A stretch of DNA of 64,000 nt from CALDTK01 sp965215215 (GTDB lineage Bacteria; Bacteroidota; Bacteroidia; Chitinophagales; Saprospiraceae): assembly GCA_965215215.1 (NCBI GenBank), contig OZ244043.1, positions 1,488,001 through 1,552,000 on the forward strand, written 5' to 3'. Under the pieces are notes generated by a model that saw only the letters and a list, made by a program, of their open reading frames with translations, had not been told where the DNA came from and made no database searches. The position numbers and the translations under genes were made by a program. Shown here piece after piece: positions 1 to 8,254 of the stretch. Each line of letters opens with the position of its first letter. Positions within the stretch are counted from its first letter, which is position 1.

Positions 1-338
1 AGCATCGCCCCGGTGCGCAGCAGCCAAACCCGACGCGCCTGCTGCTTACTCTCGAACCCCGCGCCGTGCGCCAACGCGGTGCCGCAGTAGTCGATGACCG
101 CCCGTACGTTGGTGTAACCGGCGTTGTGCAGCCGGAGGGCCGTAAGTTTGGAGGGATACTGGCTGTCTCCGATCAGGCCCACGGCGGCGTGGTCTCCGGC
201 GGCCTTGATGAGCTTACTGAGGTCGTTGGCGTTGATGTGTACCGCACCGAGCACGGGGCTGTTCCTTTCGGCGGGCAGGGGCCGGGTATCAACGAGGAAG
301 AGATCGGTCGAGAGGCGATCTTGGTCTTGATTCAACAC
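1..338 (-). CDS. Partial rhodanese-like domain protein
   Basis: An open minus-strand frame runs off the left edge of the window. It opens just after an in-frame TAA at 348-350, with possible starts GTG at 338 or TTG at 335. The translated piece reads LFLVDTRPLPAE, then GAVHIN, then a loop and LHNAGYTNVRAV, which follows the beta-alpha layout of a rhodanese fold (VDTRP near the N-terminus, GA-HI, then the GY-NV strand after the active loop). The active-loop cysteine of sulfurtransferases is not visible (the loop reads GLIGDSQYPSK), so if it is a rhodanese it is probably non-catalytic. It is divergent from the TonB receptor with about 97 bp between. The C-terminus is outside the window, so the assignment is tentative. 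Confidence 0.5.
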   Translation of the reverse strand, partial: MLNQDQDRLSTDLFLVDTRPLPAERNSPVLGAVHINANDLSKLIKAAGDHAAVGLIGDSQYPSKLTALRLHNAGYTNVRAVIDYCGTALAHGAGFESKQQARRVWLLRTGAM

Positions 339-434
339 AGGGGAGTATTACCAAACACCGTGCCTCGCAGTAAGAATATTCGCCATGTGTACGGCTTACA
401 CAACCACTTTCTCGCGGTAAGGCTTTACTCCCCT

Positions 435-2570
435 ATGCCCCTTCTGCCGCGCTTCGGCGTACCCTTACTGCTCGCACTCATTGGATGTCGTGGTGTTTTA
501 GCGCAAGCGGATTCGTTACGGATCGACACGCTGGAACTCCCCGGAGCCACGGTACGCGCCGACAATTTGCCCCGCACGCTCCTCCGTACCCCCGCGGCGG
601 TGAGTAGGGTAACCCCCCGCGCGCTCGGGCGCGACCTCGCCCTCACCCCCGGCGACGCCCTCTCGCGCGTGCCGGGGGTGAGCGTGCAGACCGGCGGACT
701 CGGCACCAACCGGATTGTCGTGCGCGGGCAGGGCGCCCGGGCGCCCTTTACCTCCAACCGCGTCCGTGCCTACCTCGGCGCCATCCCCCTCACCGACGGC
801 GAGGGGTCGACCGACCTCGAGGACGTCGATCTGTCCCTACTCAGCGCGATCGACGTGGTACGCGGTCCGGCGGCCACGAGTTACGGGTCGGGACTCGGCG
901 GGGTCATTTTGCTCCAGCCGGATTTCGACTTGCGCTCCGGCTGGAGCACACGCCTATCCGGTACGGCGGGTAGCTACGGCACGTTGCGTAGCGACTTGCA
1001 ACTCGCCTACGGCGGCGCAAACGCCTCGGCGCGCCTCGGGTACCGACGTACCCAAAGCGATGGCTTCCGCCAAAACTCGCGGTACCGCCGCGACAATTTG
1101 AGCCTGCTAACGCGATTGTACGACGACAAGCTCGCCAGTCGTAACCACACCGACCTCCAACTGCTGTGGACGGGCGTTCGCAGCGAGATTCCGAGTTCGC
1201 TCGGCGAAACGGCCTTCCGGCAAAACCGGGAGCAGGCCGGCGGGACCTGGGGCGATTCGCGCGGGTACGAAGCGTACGACAGGATCGGTTTTGGCGTAAG
1301 CCGGCGCCAGCAACTCGGGGAGCACTGGCGTTTGGAGGCGAGCGCTTTCGCGAGCACGCGGCGGTCCTACGAGCCACGACCCTTCAACATTTTGCGCGAG
1401 AACACCCTCGCCACCGGGACCAGAGCCGTGTTGAGCTTCGCCGCGGCCGGCGGCCTGCTGCGCGCGGCGCTCGGCGGGGAGTTGTTCCGTGACTGGTACG
1501 ACTGGGGTACCTACGAAAACCGCTACCGCGACTTTCCGGCCGGTACCGGCAGTGTGCGGGGTGCCCAACTGAGCGACAACGAGGAGGTGCGTACCCAGCG
1601 CAACGTGTTCGTGCAGGCGGACGTGGCCCTGGGGACAATGCTCGGCCTCGGTGACCCGGATCGACTCACCCTGACCGCCGGGCTCGCCCACAACGGCACA
1701 CGGTACCGGCTCGACGACTACTTCGCCGCCGACAGCCTCGACCGGAGCGGGGCGTACGACTTCGCCGCACAGCTCTCGCCGCGGGTAGCGCTACGCTACG
1801 AACTGTCGCCACGCTGGGGTGCCTTCGCGCAGGTGGCACGGGGTTTCTCGCCCCCGAGCGTCGCCGAGACGCTCACGCCGGAAGGTCGTATCAACCCCGC
1901 AATCGCCCCCGAGACGGGGTGGAACTACGAGCTCGGTCTGCGGGGGATCGACCCGGACGGGCGCTGGTCGGTCGACGCCGTCGGTTACTTGCTACGGGTC
2001 CAGAACCTACTCGTGGCGCGTCGCACCGCGGAGGATGCCTTCGTGGGGGTTAACGCGGGGCGAACCCGCAATTTAGGACTCGAACTCGCCGGTCGGTATC
2101 GGATCGGGCGTGCCCGGGCCGACGCGGCGGGTTTTGGCGCAAGCCTGTATTCGAGCTACACGCTCCAGGCGCACCAATTCGTCGAGTTCGTGGATGGGGA
2201 CGCCGATTTTGGGGGAAACGCGGTTACCGGGGTACCGCGACACCAGGGGGCCGCCGGAGTCGACGTCTGGCTCGGGTCACTTTGGGGGGGTCACCTCGGC
2301 GTGCGGGCGGTTGGGCGTATCCCGGTCGACGATGCAACCACAACGTACGCCGGTAGCTACCGGGTCGTAGGCGCCCAGGTCGGGAGGGTCTTCGCGTTGG
2401 TTCGCGACGAGCTGACGGTTAGGGTTACCGTCGGTGCCGACAACTTGTTGAACAGCAGCTTCGTGGCCATGGTAAGCCCGAACGCGAGCGGGTTTGGCGG
2501 GCGGGAGCCCCGCTACTTTTATCCGGGTTGGCCTAGACTACCGTACGTAAGGATCTTATTGGATATATAG
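435..2570 (+). CDS. TonB-dependent outer-membrane receptor
   Basis: A 711-residue outer-membrane receptor for energised uptake of an unknown ligand (siderophore, vitamin or glycan class cannot be told). The frame extends further upstream, but ATG 435 gives a clean signal peptide (MPLLPRFGVPLLLALIG, cleavage after VLAQA). A plug domain covers about residues 45-165 (DALSRVPGVSVQTGG, RIVVRGQGARAP, IDVVRGPAATSYGSGLGG), followed by a beta-barrel with the LSPRVALRYELSPRWGAFAQVARGFSPPSVAE segment split over residues about 450-480. There is no N-terminal carboxypeptidase-like domain and no SusD partner next to it, so it is not a SusC-type glycan importer. The gene holds four copies of the dispersed 13-bp word, one of them at the signal-peptide cleavage site. 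It stands alone, with non-coding DNA downstream. Confidence 0.93.
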   Translation: MPLLPRFGVPLLLALIGCRGVLAQADSLRIDTLELPGATVRADNLPRTLLRTPAAVSRVTPRALGRDLALTPGDALSRVPGVSVQTGGLGTNRIVVRGQGARAPFTSNRVRAYLGAIPLTDGEGSTDLEDVDLSLLSAIDVVRGPAATSYGSGLGGVILLQPDFDLRSGWSTRLSGTAGSYGTLRSDLQLAYGGANASARLGYRRTQSDGFRQNSRYRRDNLSLLTRLYDDKLASRNHTDLQLLWTGVRSEIPSSLGETAFRQNREQAGGTWGDSRGYEAYDRIGFGVSRRQQLGEHWRLEASAFASTRRSYEPRPFNILRENTLATGTRAVLSFAAAGGLLRAALGGELFRDWYDWGTYENRYRDFPAGTGSVRGAQLSDNEEVRTQRNVFVQADVALGTMLGLGDPDRLTLTAGLAHNGTRYRLDDYFAADSLDRSGAYDFAAQLSPRVALRYELSPRWGAFAQVARGFSPPSVAETLTPEGRINPAIAPETGWNYELGLRGIDPDGRWSVDAVGYLLRVQNLLVARRTAEDAFVGVNAGRTRNLGLELAGRYRIGRARADAAGFGASLYSSYTLQAHQFVEFVDGDADFGGNAVTGVPRHQGAAGVDVWLGSLWGGHLGVRAVGRIPVDDATTTYAGSYRVVGAQVGRVFALVRDELTVRVTVGADNLLNSSFVAMVSPNASGFGGREPRYFYPGWPRLPYVRILLDI
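496..508 (+). repeat. Dispersed 13-bp word, copy 1 (TTTTAGCGCAAGC)
   Basis: In the TonB receptor gene, sense, at the signal-peptide cleavage site (VLAQA). Confidence 0.9.
1063..1075 (-). repeat. Dispersed 13-bp word, copy 2 (TTTTGGCGGAAGC)
   Basis: In the TonB receptor gene, antisense; the sense strand encodes GFRQN. Confidence 0.9.
1289..1301 (+). repeat. Dispersed 13-bp word, copy 3 (TTTTGGCGTAAGC)
   Basis: In the TonB receptor gene, sense, encoding GFGVSR. Confidence 0.9.
2132..2144 (+). repeat. Dispersed 13-bp word, copy 4 (TTTTGGCGCAAGC)
   Basis: In the TonB receptor gene, sense, encoding GFGASL. Confidence 0.9.
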
Positions 2571-2956
2571 TCTTGATAATTTACTATTAATAGGACGATC
2601 TAAGAACGTTCTATCCGCCACGGTTAATTCGCGCAAGACTACAACGCGTACTCGCGGGACCCTCGAACCATACCGTACGGCGCGCACGCCGGTCCGGGGA
2701 GCCACACTGGACACGGAGCTGCTTTTCGGACGGTACCCCCGCGTACGCAGGTCGCGTAGGCGATCAGCCCGACGGAGCCGTCGAACACGCTCGCTCGTGA
2801 CGAGCCGTACGGGACCTTGCACAAATGTCCCGAAACCTTGTCCATCGCACCCCACGACCGGCTATCTCTCAGTGAGCGGTGAACGGGGGAGTACGGTATA
2901 GCTATCGTATAACGATGCCATTGCGGCTGCAAATGAATAATAAACCTTACTCCACT
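2571..2956. other. Non-coding spacer, 386 bp
   Basis: Separates the TonB receptor from the next plus-strand gene. Short minus-strand open frames here have atypical composition and no recognisable motif. I see no RNA gene or clear terminator. The last 60 bases before the next ATG are AT-richer and probably hold its promoter. Confidence 0.5.
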
Positions 2957-4843
2957 ATGCACCAGAATTACCTGTTCGTGGCACTCACCTGCTGCGCACT
3001 TTTCCCGCTCCTGACCTCAGCCCAGACGCTGGTCCCAGACGACGACGTAGAGGGAATGAGCATCGCCGAGGGGTACGACCTCCGCCTCGCCGTCGATTCG
3101 CTCGACTACCCCTCGAATCTCACCGCCGGAGACGGCCGGGTGTGGCTGACCGAATCCGGCTACTCGCCCGACATCGCGCCGACCGTACGGGAGCTGATCC
3201 TCCCGGATTCCGGCGCGGCCGGCGGGTCCGGGGCCGCCAGGATCATCCTTACCCCGACCGACCTGCCGCCCGGTGCGGCACTCCCCCCATTTACGGACCT
3301 CACCTTTCACGAGGGTATGATCTACCTCTCGCACCGGCAGATGGGAGCTAATATGTGGCCCGTCGGGGCGATCTCCGTTTTCTCCCCCGACGATCCGGTG
3401 GCCACGTTCGAGACCGTGTTGACCAACCTACCCTCCGTCGGCGATCACTCCAACAACACGATCGTATTCGGCGCCGATGGCCGCGCCTACTTCGGTCAGG
3501 GATCCGCGACCAACTCCGGGGTAGTCGGACCGGACAACAGCTGGGTTGCGACGTACCCCGGCTTTCGCGAAATCTCCCCGATCGACCTCGTTCTCAACGG
3601 CGAGGACTTCACCGCCCGCGTGCCCTCGGGTCCCGACCCCGACTCCAACGCGGTCACCGGTCCCTTTCAGGCATTCGACTCCGGCGATACAGCACCCGGC
3701 ACTACGGTCCCGGGGGCAAGTGCGGCGAATCCCGTGGACAGCATGATCATCGGAACGGGCACCGTGTACTCCTTCGACCCGATGGCCGACGACCCGGCCG
3801 CGACCCTCCGGCTCGAAGCGTGGGGACTGCGTAACCCCTTCGGACTCACTTTCGACGCCAACGACCCCACGCGACTGTTCGTGTCCAACAACGGAACCGA
3901 CATCCGCGGTATGGCCGGCGATCCCAACGACCCCCTCAACCCCGAGACCTTCGTCGTCGTGGGTAACCGCCCTGTCTCGAACGACTACGACGACGTATTC
4001 GAACTGACCGTCGGGGGTGACGTGGAGTTCTTCGGCTGGCCGAACACCTTCCACGACCCCGCCACCAAACAGCCCCTCGCCGCCAGCGACACCTTTTTCT
4101 GCGCCTCCCCGGCGCTCGACTCCTCCGACTGCGTGATGCCGATCTTCGACACGGCGTTCGCGAGTACCCTAACGGTACAGCCTCAGTTCGCCTCGATGGG
4201 GCCCTACGTTTCGGTAACCGGTCTCGAGCCTTCCAGCTCGGAAGCTTTCGGTTTCCAGGGCGATGTCTTCGCCACACAATCGGGATCCTTCTCCCCGCAA
4301 ACCGGGGCGTTCACGTTTACGGGATACAAGATCGTACGCATCGACAGTGAGACGGGGGAGGTCAACGACTTCGTCGTTAACGAGGGTACCACCTCGGCCG
4401 AGCTACTCGCCCCCGCAAAGCTGAACAAGCCGGTCTCGACCGTCTTCATCGACGACCGCATGGCCGTCGTCGACCTCGGCGTACTGGAGCCGGGCATCAA
4501 TTTGTTCGAGGCGCGGACCGGTAAGGTCTGGATCGTCGAGAAGAGCACGCCGACCGCCGTCCGGGAGCTCGGCGCAGCGCAGGGACTCCAGTTGGGGAGC
4601 GTAACCCCCAACCCCGTTACCGACCGGGCGCAGCTCAGCTTCGACCTCGATCGGGCGCTCGAACTCGAGGCGAGCGTGTACGACCTCCTGGGCCGCGAGC
4701 GGCAGGTGCTCGCGCGGGGAATGCGGCAAGCCGGCGAGCACGTCTTGGAGGTGCACACCGCTAACCTGCCGGCCGGCATGTACGTCGTTAAATTCGAAGC
4801 CGCCGGAGCTACAACCGCGCGCACCTTTAGTGTGACGAAGTAG
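2957..4843 (+). CDS. Secreted sugar/sorbosone-dehydrogenase-like propeller with T9SS tail
   Basis: A 628-residue exported protein. ATG 2957 starts a signal peptide (MHQNYLFVALTCCALFPLLT, then SAQ). The body resembles the PQQ-dependent glucose/sorbosone dehydrogenase propeller family: NLTAGDGRVWLTESG, FHEGMIYLSHR, DHSNNTIVFGADGRAYFGQG, AWGLRNPFGLTFD and NDYDDVFELTVGGDVEFFGWP are typical blade motifs. The last 80 residues (LGSVTPNPVTDRAQLSF ... LPAGMYVVKFEA ... TFSVTK) form a T9SS type-A sorting domain, so it is expected on the surface or outside the cell. Substrate is unknown. It stands alone on the plus strand and converges on the minus-strand operon, with only 4 bp between stop codons. An upstream in-frame start at 2879 is rejected because it would bury the signal peptide. 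Confidence 0.85.
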   Translation: MHQNYLFVALTCCALFPLLTSAQTLVPDDDVEGMSIAEGYDLRLAVDSLDYPSNLTAGDGRVWLTESGYSPDIAPTVRELILPDSGAAGGSGAARIILTPTDLPPGAALPPFTDLTFHEGMIYLSHRQMGANMWPVGAISVFSPDDPVATFETVLTNLPSVGDHSNNTIVFGADGRAYFGQGSATNSGVVGPDNSWVATYPGFREISPIDLVLNGEDFTARVPSGPDPDSNAVTGPFQAFDSGDTAPGTTVPGASAANPVDSMIIGTGTVYSFDPMADDPAATLRLEAWGLRNPFGLTFDANDPTRLFVSNNGTDIRGMAGDPNDPLNPETFVVVGNRPVSNDYDDVFELTVGGDVEFFGWPNTFHDPATKQPLAASDTFFCASPALDSSDCVMPIFDTAFASTLTVQPQFASMGPYVSVTGLEPSSSEAFGFQGDVFATQSGSFSPQTGAFTFTGYKIVRIDSETGEVNDFVVNEGTTSAELLAPAKLNKPVSTVFIDDRMAVVDLGVLEPGINLFEARTGKVWIVEKSTPTAVRELGAAQGLQLGSVTPNPVTDRAQLSFDLDRALELEASVYDLLGRERQVLARGMRQAGEHVLEVHTANLPAGMYVVKFEAAGATTARTFSVTK

Positions 4844-4847
4844 CGGC

Positions 4848-5234
4848 TTAGCTTATATCTCGCAAACCGATTACGAGGCCGTCTTCGAATACAAATTCGG
4901 AGCGGCCTCTTATTTCTACGGTTTGGCCCTTCCGCATGCCGTTGGGCAGGTCACTCGCGAGTCTTCCTTTGTAGTCGACCTCGACGTCGAGCGTGTTGAT
5001 CCCATCGTCCCACGTGGTCACGCGCTGCTCGCGCTCGCTGAAGAGTTCGGCGGTTTGCGCCACCATCTTACGGAAGTCCGCGCTGCCCCGCGCTGCGTGG
5101 GTAACGTGTCCGCTACGGACGTTCTCGAACACGATTTCGGGGTGGATGACGGACATCATCCCCTCTACATCCAGTTCGTTGTAGGCGGTGACATACGTCT
5201 CGACCTGTCGGCGCATGTGAGAGAGCAGCTCCAT
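4848..5234 (-). CDS. SnoaL/NTF2-like family protein
   Basis: 128 residues with the alpha+beta cone-fold pattern of the SnoaL-like/NTF2 family: an N-terminal helix (MRRQVETYVTAYNELDVEG), the MMSVIHPEIVFENVRSG segment where polyketide cyclase-like members keep an acidic or His residue, and a C-terminal strand pair (VEIRGRSEFVFEDGLVIGLRDIS). Members range from ketosteroid isomerases to non-catalytic ligand binders, so no reaction can be assigned. It is the last gene of a minus-strand cluster, 23 bp after the receiver protein. Confidence 0.75.
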   Translation of the reverse strand: MELLSHMRRQVETYVTAYNELDVEGMMSVIHPEIVFENVRSGHVTHAARGSADFRKMVAQTAELFSEREQRVTTWDDGINTLDVEVDYKGRLASDLPNGMRKGQTVEIRGRSEFVFEDGLVIGLRDIS

Positions 5235-5257
5235 TGGGCGGCAATATGCGCCAAGGA

Positions 5258-5743
5258 CTAGGTCTTGATGATCGCTTTCGCGTCCTCGCGCCGCAAGAAC
5301 TTATCGAATACGGCTCGAACGCAACGATGTTCGAGCGCTCGATCGCAGTCGTCCGGGTTCGGTGAACTCGTCACCAGGATCACCTCGATGTGCTTCGTGA
5401 AGGGTTCGGGCAGCGCGTCGAAAGCCTCCAGGAACCCGAACCCGTCGAGCACCGGCATCTGAAGGTCCAACACGACGTGCGTGATCGGCGGGGCGGAAGC
5501 ATCGTGGTTGGCTCGAATGGCCGCGATGCCCTGCTCGCCGTCGTATGCGTCGATGCAATCCTCGACTCCCGCCCCCTGCCGCAAAGCCCGTTGCGTAAAA
5601 AAATGAGCGTGTGGATCGTCGTCGACGATGAGCACCCGGGGATGTGTAGGATTGGTAATAGCGAGTGAGAGATGGGGACCTCTAGGGGAGGTCCGATCAA
5701 CTTTATAAGTTCGAAACGGAAACTTCTTTCCCTGATTCCGCAC
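5258..5743 (-). CDS. Single-domain response regulator (receiver)
   Basis: 161 residues. A CheY-like receiver starts at about residue 36: the acidic pocket is VLIVDDD, the phospho-acceptor Asp lies in VVLDLQMPVLDGFGF, the conserved Thr/Ser in VILVTSSPN, and the Lys in FDKFLRRED. No output domain follows, so it works by protein contact or relays phosphate. The only in-frame start I find is ATG 5743, which overlaps the upstream oxidoreductase by 41 bp. Such a long overlap suggests translational coupling, or a non-canonical start further in. No kinase is adjacent; the histidine kinase at 17-18.7 kb is a possible but unproven partner. Confidence 0.85.
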   Translation of the reverse strand: MRNQGKKFPFRTYKVDRTSPRGPHLSLAITNPTHPRVLIVDDDPHAHFFTQRALRQGAGVEDCIDAYDGEQGIAAIRANHDASAPPITHVVLDLQMPVLDGFGFLEAFDALPEPFTKHIEVILVTSSPNPDDCDRALEHRCVRAVFDKFLRREDAKAIIKT

Positions 5744-6806
5744 TCTCGATAATGGCCCTGATTATGGCCACGTCGATTAGCCCCTCGCGGCCGGGGGCAA
5801 TCGATTCTGCACCGGCGAGGATGGCCCGAGCGTCGTCGTCCATCTGGATAGACTGTTGGTTGGGTACCGCCGGACCGAGCACTTCGCCATCGCTGGTGCT
5901 CCCCACGACCCCCTGGTAGGGTTGCATCGGCTTCATCTGGTACCAGCCGCGTTCGGCCTCCACCCGCAGGTAGTTCGCCCCGTCCAGCACGCTGGTCGCA
6001 CCGTCGGCGATCAGTCCTCCCGGAAACCGGAGGGTGAAGCTCGTCGTCACGTCCACCTCGGTCGGTCGCTCCTGCGTTGCTTTCACCACGGCCTCAGGCA
6101 CCATCCCCGTCGCGTACCGGAGTCCATTGATGCTGTACACCCCCATATCGTAAAGGGCACCACCCCCCATGTCGCGCTGGCCGCGCCAATCGCTCGTATC
6201 CGGCTCCGAGCCGGCGTACCCGGCAAATCCCTCGGCGCGCTTCAGGGCTCCGTAGGCTTTGTTTTGCGTGAGCGCGATAAACTTCCGCGTGTTCGGCTCG
6301 TGCAGCATACGGTAGCCGATCGCCAACTTGACGCCCGCGCGCTCGCACGCGTCGATCATCGCCTGGCACTCCTCCGGATTCATCGCCATCGGTTTCTCGC
6401 ACCACACGTGCTTACCCGCGGCGGCCGCCCGCAGCACGAAGTCTTTGTGCGTGGCCGTAGGCGTGATCACGTAGACGACGTCGATCGCCTCGTCGTCGGC
6501 GATGCGCTCCATGGTGTCGTACGTGTAGCAACGTTCGTCCGCGATACCGTACTCGCGCTGCCACTCCGGGAGCTTGTCCGGACTGCCCGTGATGAGTCCG
6601 GCGAGCTCGCAATGCTCCGTCAGTTGGAGGGCCGGGGCGATCTGGCCGCTCGCGTAACCCCCGAGACCCAGGATGGCCACCCCGAGCTTCCGCGCGTTTT
6701 GCGGGGGCACGGCGAGCAGCGACGGCGCGAGGAGTAGGCCCGTAGCGGCCGCTGAACTCTGGCGTAAAAATTTGCGACGGGATGTTGATGTCAGGGTATG
6801 GGGCAC
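5703..6806 (-). CDS. Gfo/Idh/MocA family NAD(P)-dependent oxidoreductase, Tat-exported
   Basis: 367 residues. A twin-arginine signal (STSRRKFLRQSSAAATG) implies folding with cofactor in the cytoplasm and export to the periplasm, as for glucose-fructose-oxidoreductase-type members. The Rossmann motif GVAILGLGGYASGQ follows at about residue 42; the family signature EKP lies in GKHVWCEKPMAMNPEEC, with downstream GGGALYDMGVYSINGLRY matching the catalytic His/Asp region. The substrate is probably a sugar or cyclitol. It is second in the four-gene minus-strand cluster, 9 bp after the ABM protein and overlapping the receiver gene. Confidence 0.9.
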   Translation of the reverse strand: MPHTLTSTSRRKFLRQSSAAATGLLLAPSLLAVPPQNARKLGVAILGLGGYASGQIAPALQLTEHCELAGLITGSPDKLPEWQREYGIADERCYTYDTMERIADDEAIDVVYVITPTATHKDFVLRAAAAGKHVWCEKPMAMNPEECQAMIDACERAGVKLAIGYRMLHEPNTRKFIALTQNKAYGALKRAEGFAGYAGSEPDTSDWRGQRDMGGGALYDMGVYSINGLRYATGMVPEAVVKATQERPTEVDVTTSFTLRFPGGLIADGATSVLDGANYLRVEAERGWYQMKPMQPYQGVVGSTSDGEVLGPAVPNQQSIQMDDDARAILAGAESIAPGREGLIDVAIIRAIIESAESGKEVSVSNL

Positions 6807-6815
6807 GTCGCGAAA

Positions 6816-7481
6816 TTACGTACAGCGCTCGTCTTCGTCAACTACGTGCAGGGTCCACGTACGCATACGTTCCTCCAGCAGGGGGAGGGCGCGGGCCATC
6901 GTGGCGGCGTAGGCCGCGGACCTCGCCATCGCGTACGAGGCCGCCACGGAGGTCCACCACGTTTGGACGAAGAAGGTATTCGGCGGCGCTTCGCAGCGCA
7001 GTACGTTGGAAGACAGGTAGCCGTCGTCGTGGGATACGGATTCCCTCCACCGCTCGTAGCGCCCGAAGAGCTCTAGCTCCCGCCCGGGCTTCACCGTGAT
7101 CTTGGTAAAGCGCACGCACGTGTCGGCGTCGATCGGCTCCGGTGTCCCACAAGCGCGCAGGCGCTCCGTGAGCCCGGACATCGCGAGCTCCCCGGGCCTT
7201 ACCTCACACATCCACACCTCGATTCGCTCCAGCAAAACCGTCATCATATCGGCGTAGATATCGGCGTAGTTCGGCGAGCTCACGACCCGCTCACACGACC
7301 GCCGATCGGCCCACCAGGTGTGCAGGTAAAATTCGTTTTGCGGGGAGCAATTTCGAAGCAATCGGAGCGACAGGTTGCCCGGCTGCTTTCGGGCGAAATT
7401 ATTGGCGTGGAAGCGGTGCAGGCGCAAATACTCCTCCTCCAGGCCAGGTTGAATAGTGACTTTGGAGATGCGAAGGAGCAC
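6816..7481 (-). CDS. Tandem antibiotic-biosynthesis-monooxygenase (ABM)-like domain protein
   Basis: 221 residues made of two homologous halves, about 1-100 and 120-215. Each runs [I/F][S/T]K[V/I]T[I/V][Q/K]PG, a helix, a strand (NLSLRLLRNCSPQNEFYLHTWW versus YLSSNVLRCEAPPNTFFVQTWW in pieces), then a helix ending in an LLE/LLER motif. This matches a duplicated ferredoxin-like ABM domain, which would build a dimeric alpha-beta barrel within one chain. ABM domains include small quinol monooxygenases, haem-degrading enzymes and non-catalytic sensors, so the reaction is unknown. It leads the minus-strand operon with the Gfo/Idh/MocA enzyme 9 bp downstream. Confidence 0.75.
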   Translation of the reverse strand: MLLRISKVTIQPGLEEEYLRLHRFHANNFARKQPGNLSLRLLRNCSPQNEFYLHTWWADRRSCERVVSSPNYADIYADMMTVLLERIEVWMCEVRPGELAMSGLTERLRACGTPEPIDADTCVRFTKITVKPGRELELFGRYERWRESVSHDDGYLSSNVLRCEAPPNTFFVQTWWTSVAASYAMARSAAYAATMARALPLLEERMRTWTLHVVDEDERCT

Positions 7482-7626
7482 GGGGGATAAGGGTGGCGTA
7501 ACGTGATAATATCCGACCCTACGGTCGATCGATCTGCATATTAGTAAATTATGCTACTTAATTGGTAATGTGTATTTTAGACACTTAGAGGATATACTTA
7601 TAGATATATAAATCAATCAACTAATT

Positions 7627-7639
7627 GCTTTCGCAAAAA
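7627..7639 (-). repeat. Dispersed 13-bp word, copy 5 (TTTTTGCGAAAGC)
   Basis: Intergenic, 70 bp before the GlcG-like gene, in an otherwise AT-rich leader. Confidence 0.8.
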
Positions 7640-7709
7640 CATACCAAACCCGTTGAACTCGCCCCCGAAGAAATGTGCTTCGGTGGGAACGCTATTTCCC
7701 CCCGATCCA

Positions 7710-8117
7710 ATGAACGACGTAACTACTTCCCAGGTCAACCAAGTTATTCAGGCCTCCCGGCAGTTCGCCATGGAGAACGGCCTCAAGATGAACATCGCCG
7801 TGGTCGACGCCGGTGCCAACCTGAAGGGTTTTCTCCGCATGGACGGCGCTTGGCTCGGCTCGATCGACATCGCGATCAAGAAGGCCGAGACCTCCCGCTA
7901 CTTCGACATGGAAAGTGGCGCAATCGGTGAGCTCTCGCAGCCCGGCGGCTCACTCTGGCAGATCGAGGCGTCCAACGGCGGGCTCATCACCTTCCCGGGG
8001 GGCATCCCGCTCAAAGACTCCGCAGGCGACATCGTAGGAGCCGTCGGCGTGAGCGGGGGTACCGTGCAGCAGGACCACGCTACCGCGCAAGCCGGTGCCC
8101 AGGCGCTCGGGGCCTAG
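7710..8117 (+). CDS. GlcG/HbpS-like protein
   Basis: 135 residues from ATG 7710 ([20 protein letters not shown]). The GlcG/HbpS (DUF336) signature is clear: [22 protein letters not shown], split as INI-A-VVD-G near residue 30, then [22 protein letters not shown] and GAVGVSGG towards the end. Members bind haem or accompany glycolate and diol enzymes; nothing in the neighbourhood selects between these. Longer in-frame starts at 7653 exist but give no conserved sequence. One copy of the dispersed 13-bp word lies 70 bp upstream in an AT-rich leader. Confidence 0.85.
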   Translation: MNDVTTSQVNQVIQASRQFAMENGLKMNIAVVDAGANLKGFLRMDGAWLGSIDIAIKKAETSRYFDMESGAIGELSQPGGSLWQIEASNGGLITFPGGIPLKDSAGDIVGAVGVSGGTVQQDHATAQAGAQALGA

Positions 8118-8254
8118 GCTGCGTCCGGTAACTCACGCCGTGGGTGGTCGCGGCGAAGGGTGATGCGGGAGCATCGTTCGAGCCGCGCGACGGCGGGCGG
8201 GCGGGACTCCCGGCGCTTGCGGTAGGCGGGGGATTGTCAGACACAGCCCAGTTC

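Noticed and set aside
66..434. Upstream extension of the TonB receptor frame
   Set aside because: It would put 123 residues before a clear signal peptide, and it lies opposite a better minus-strand rhodanese-like frame.
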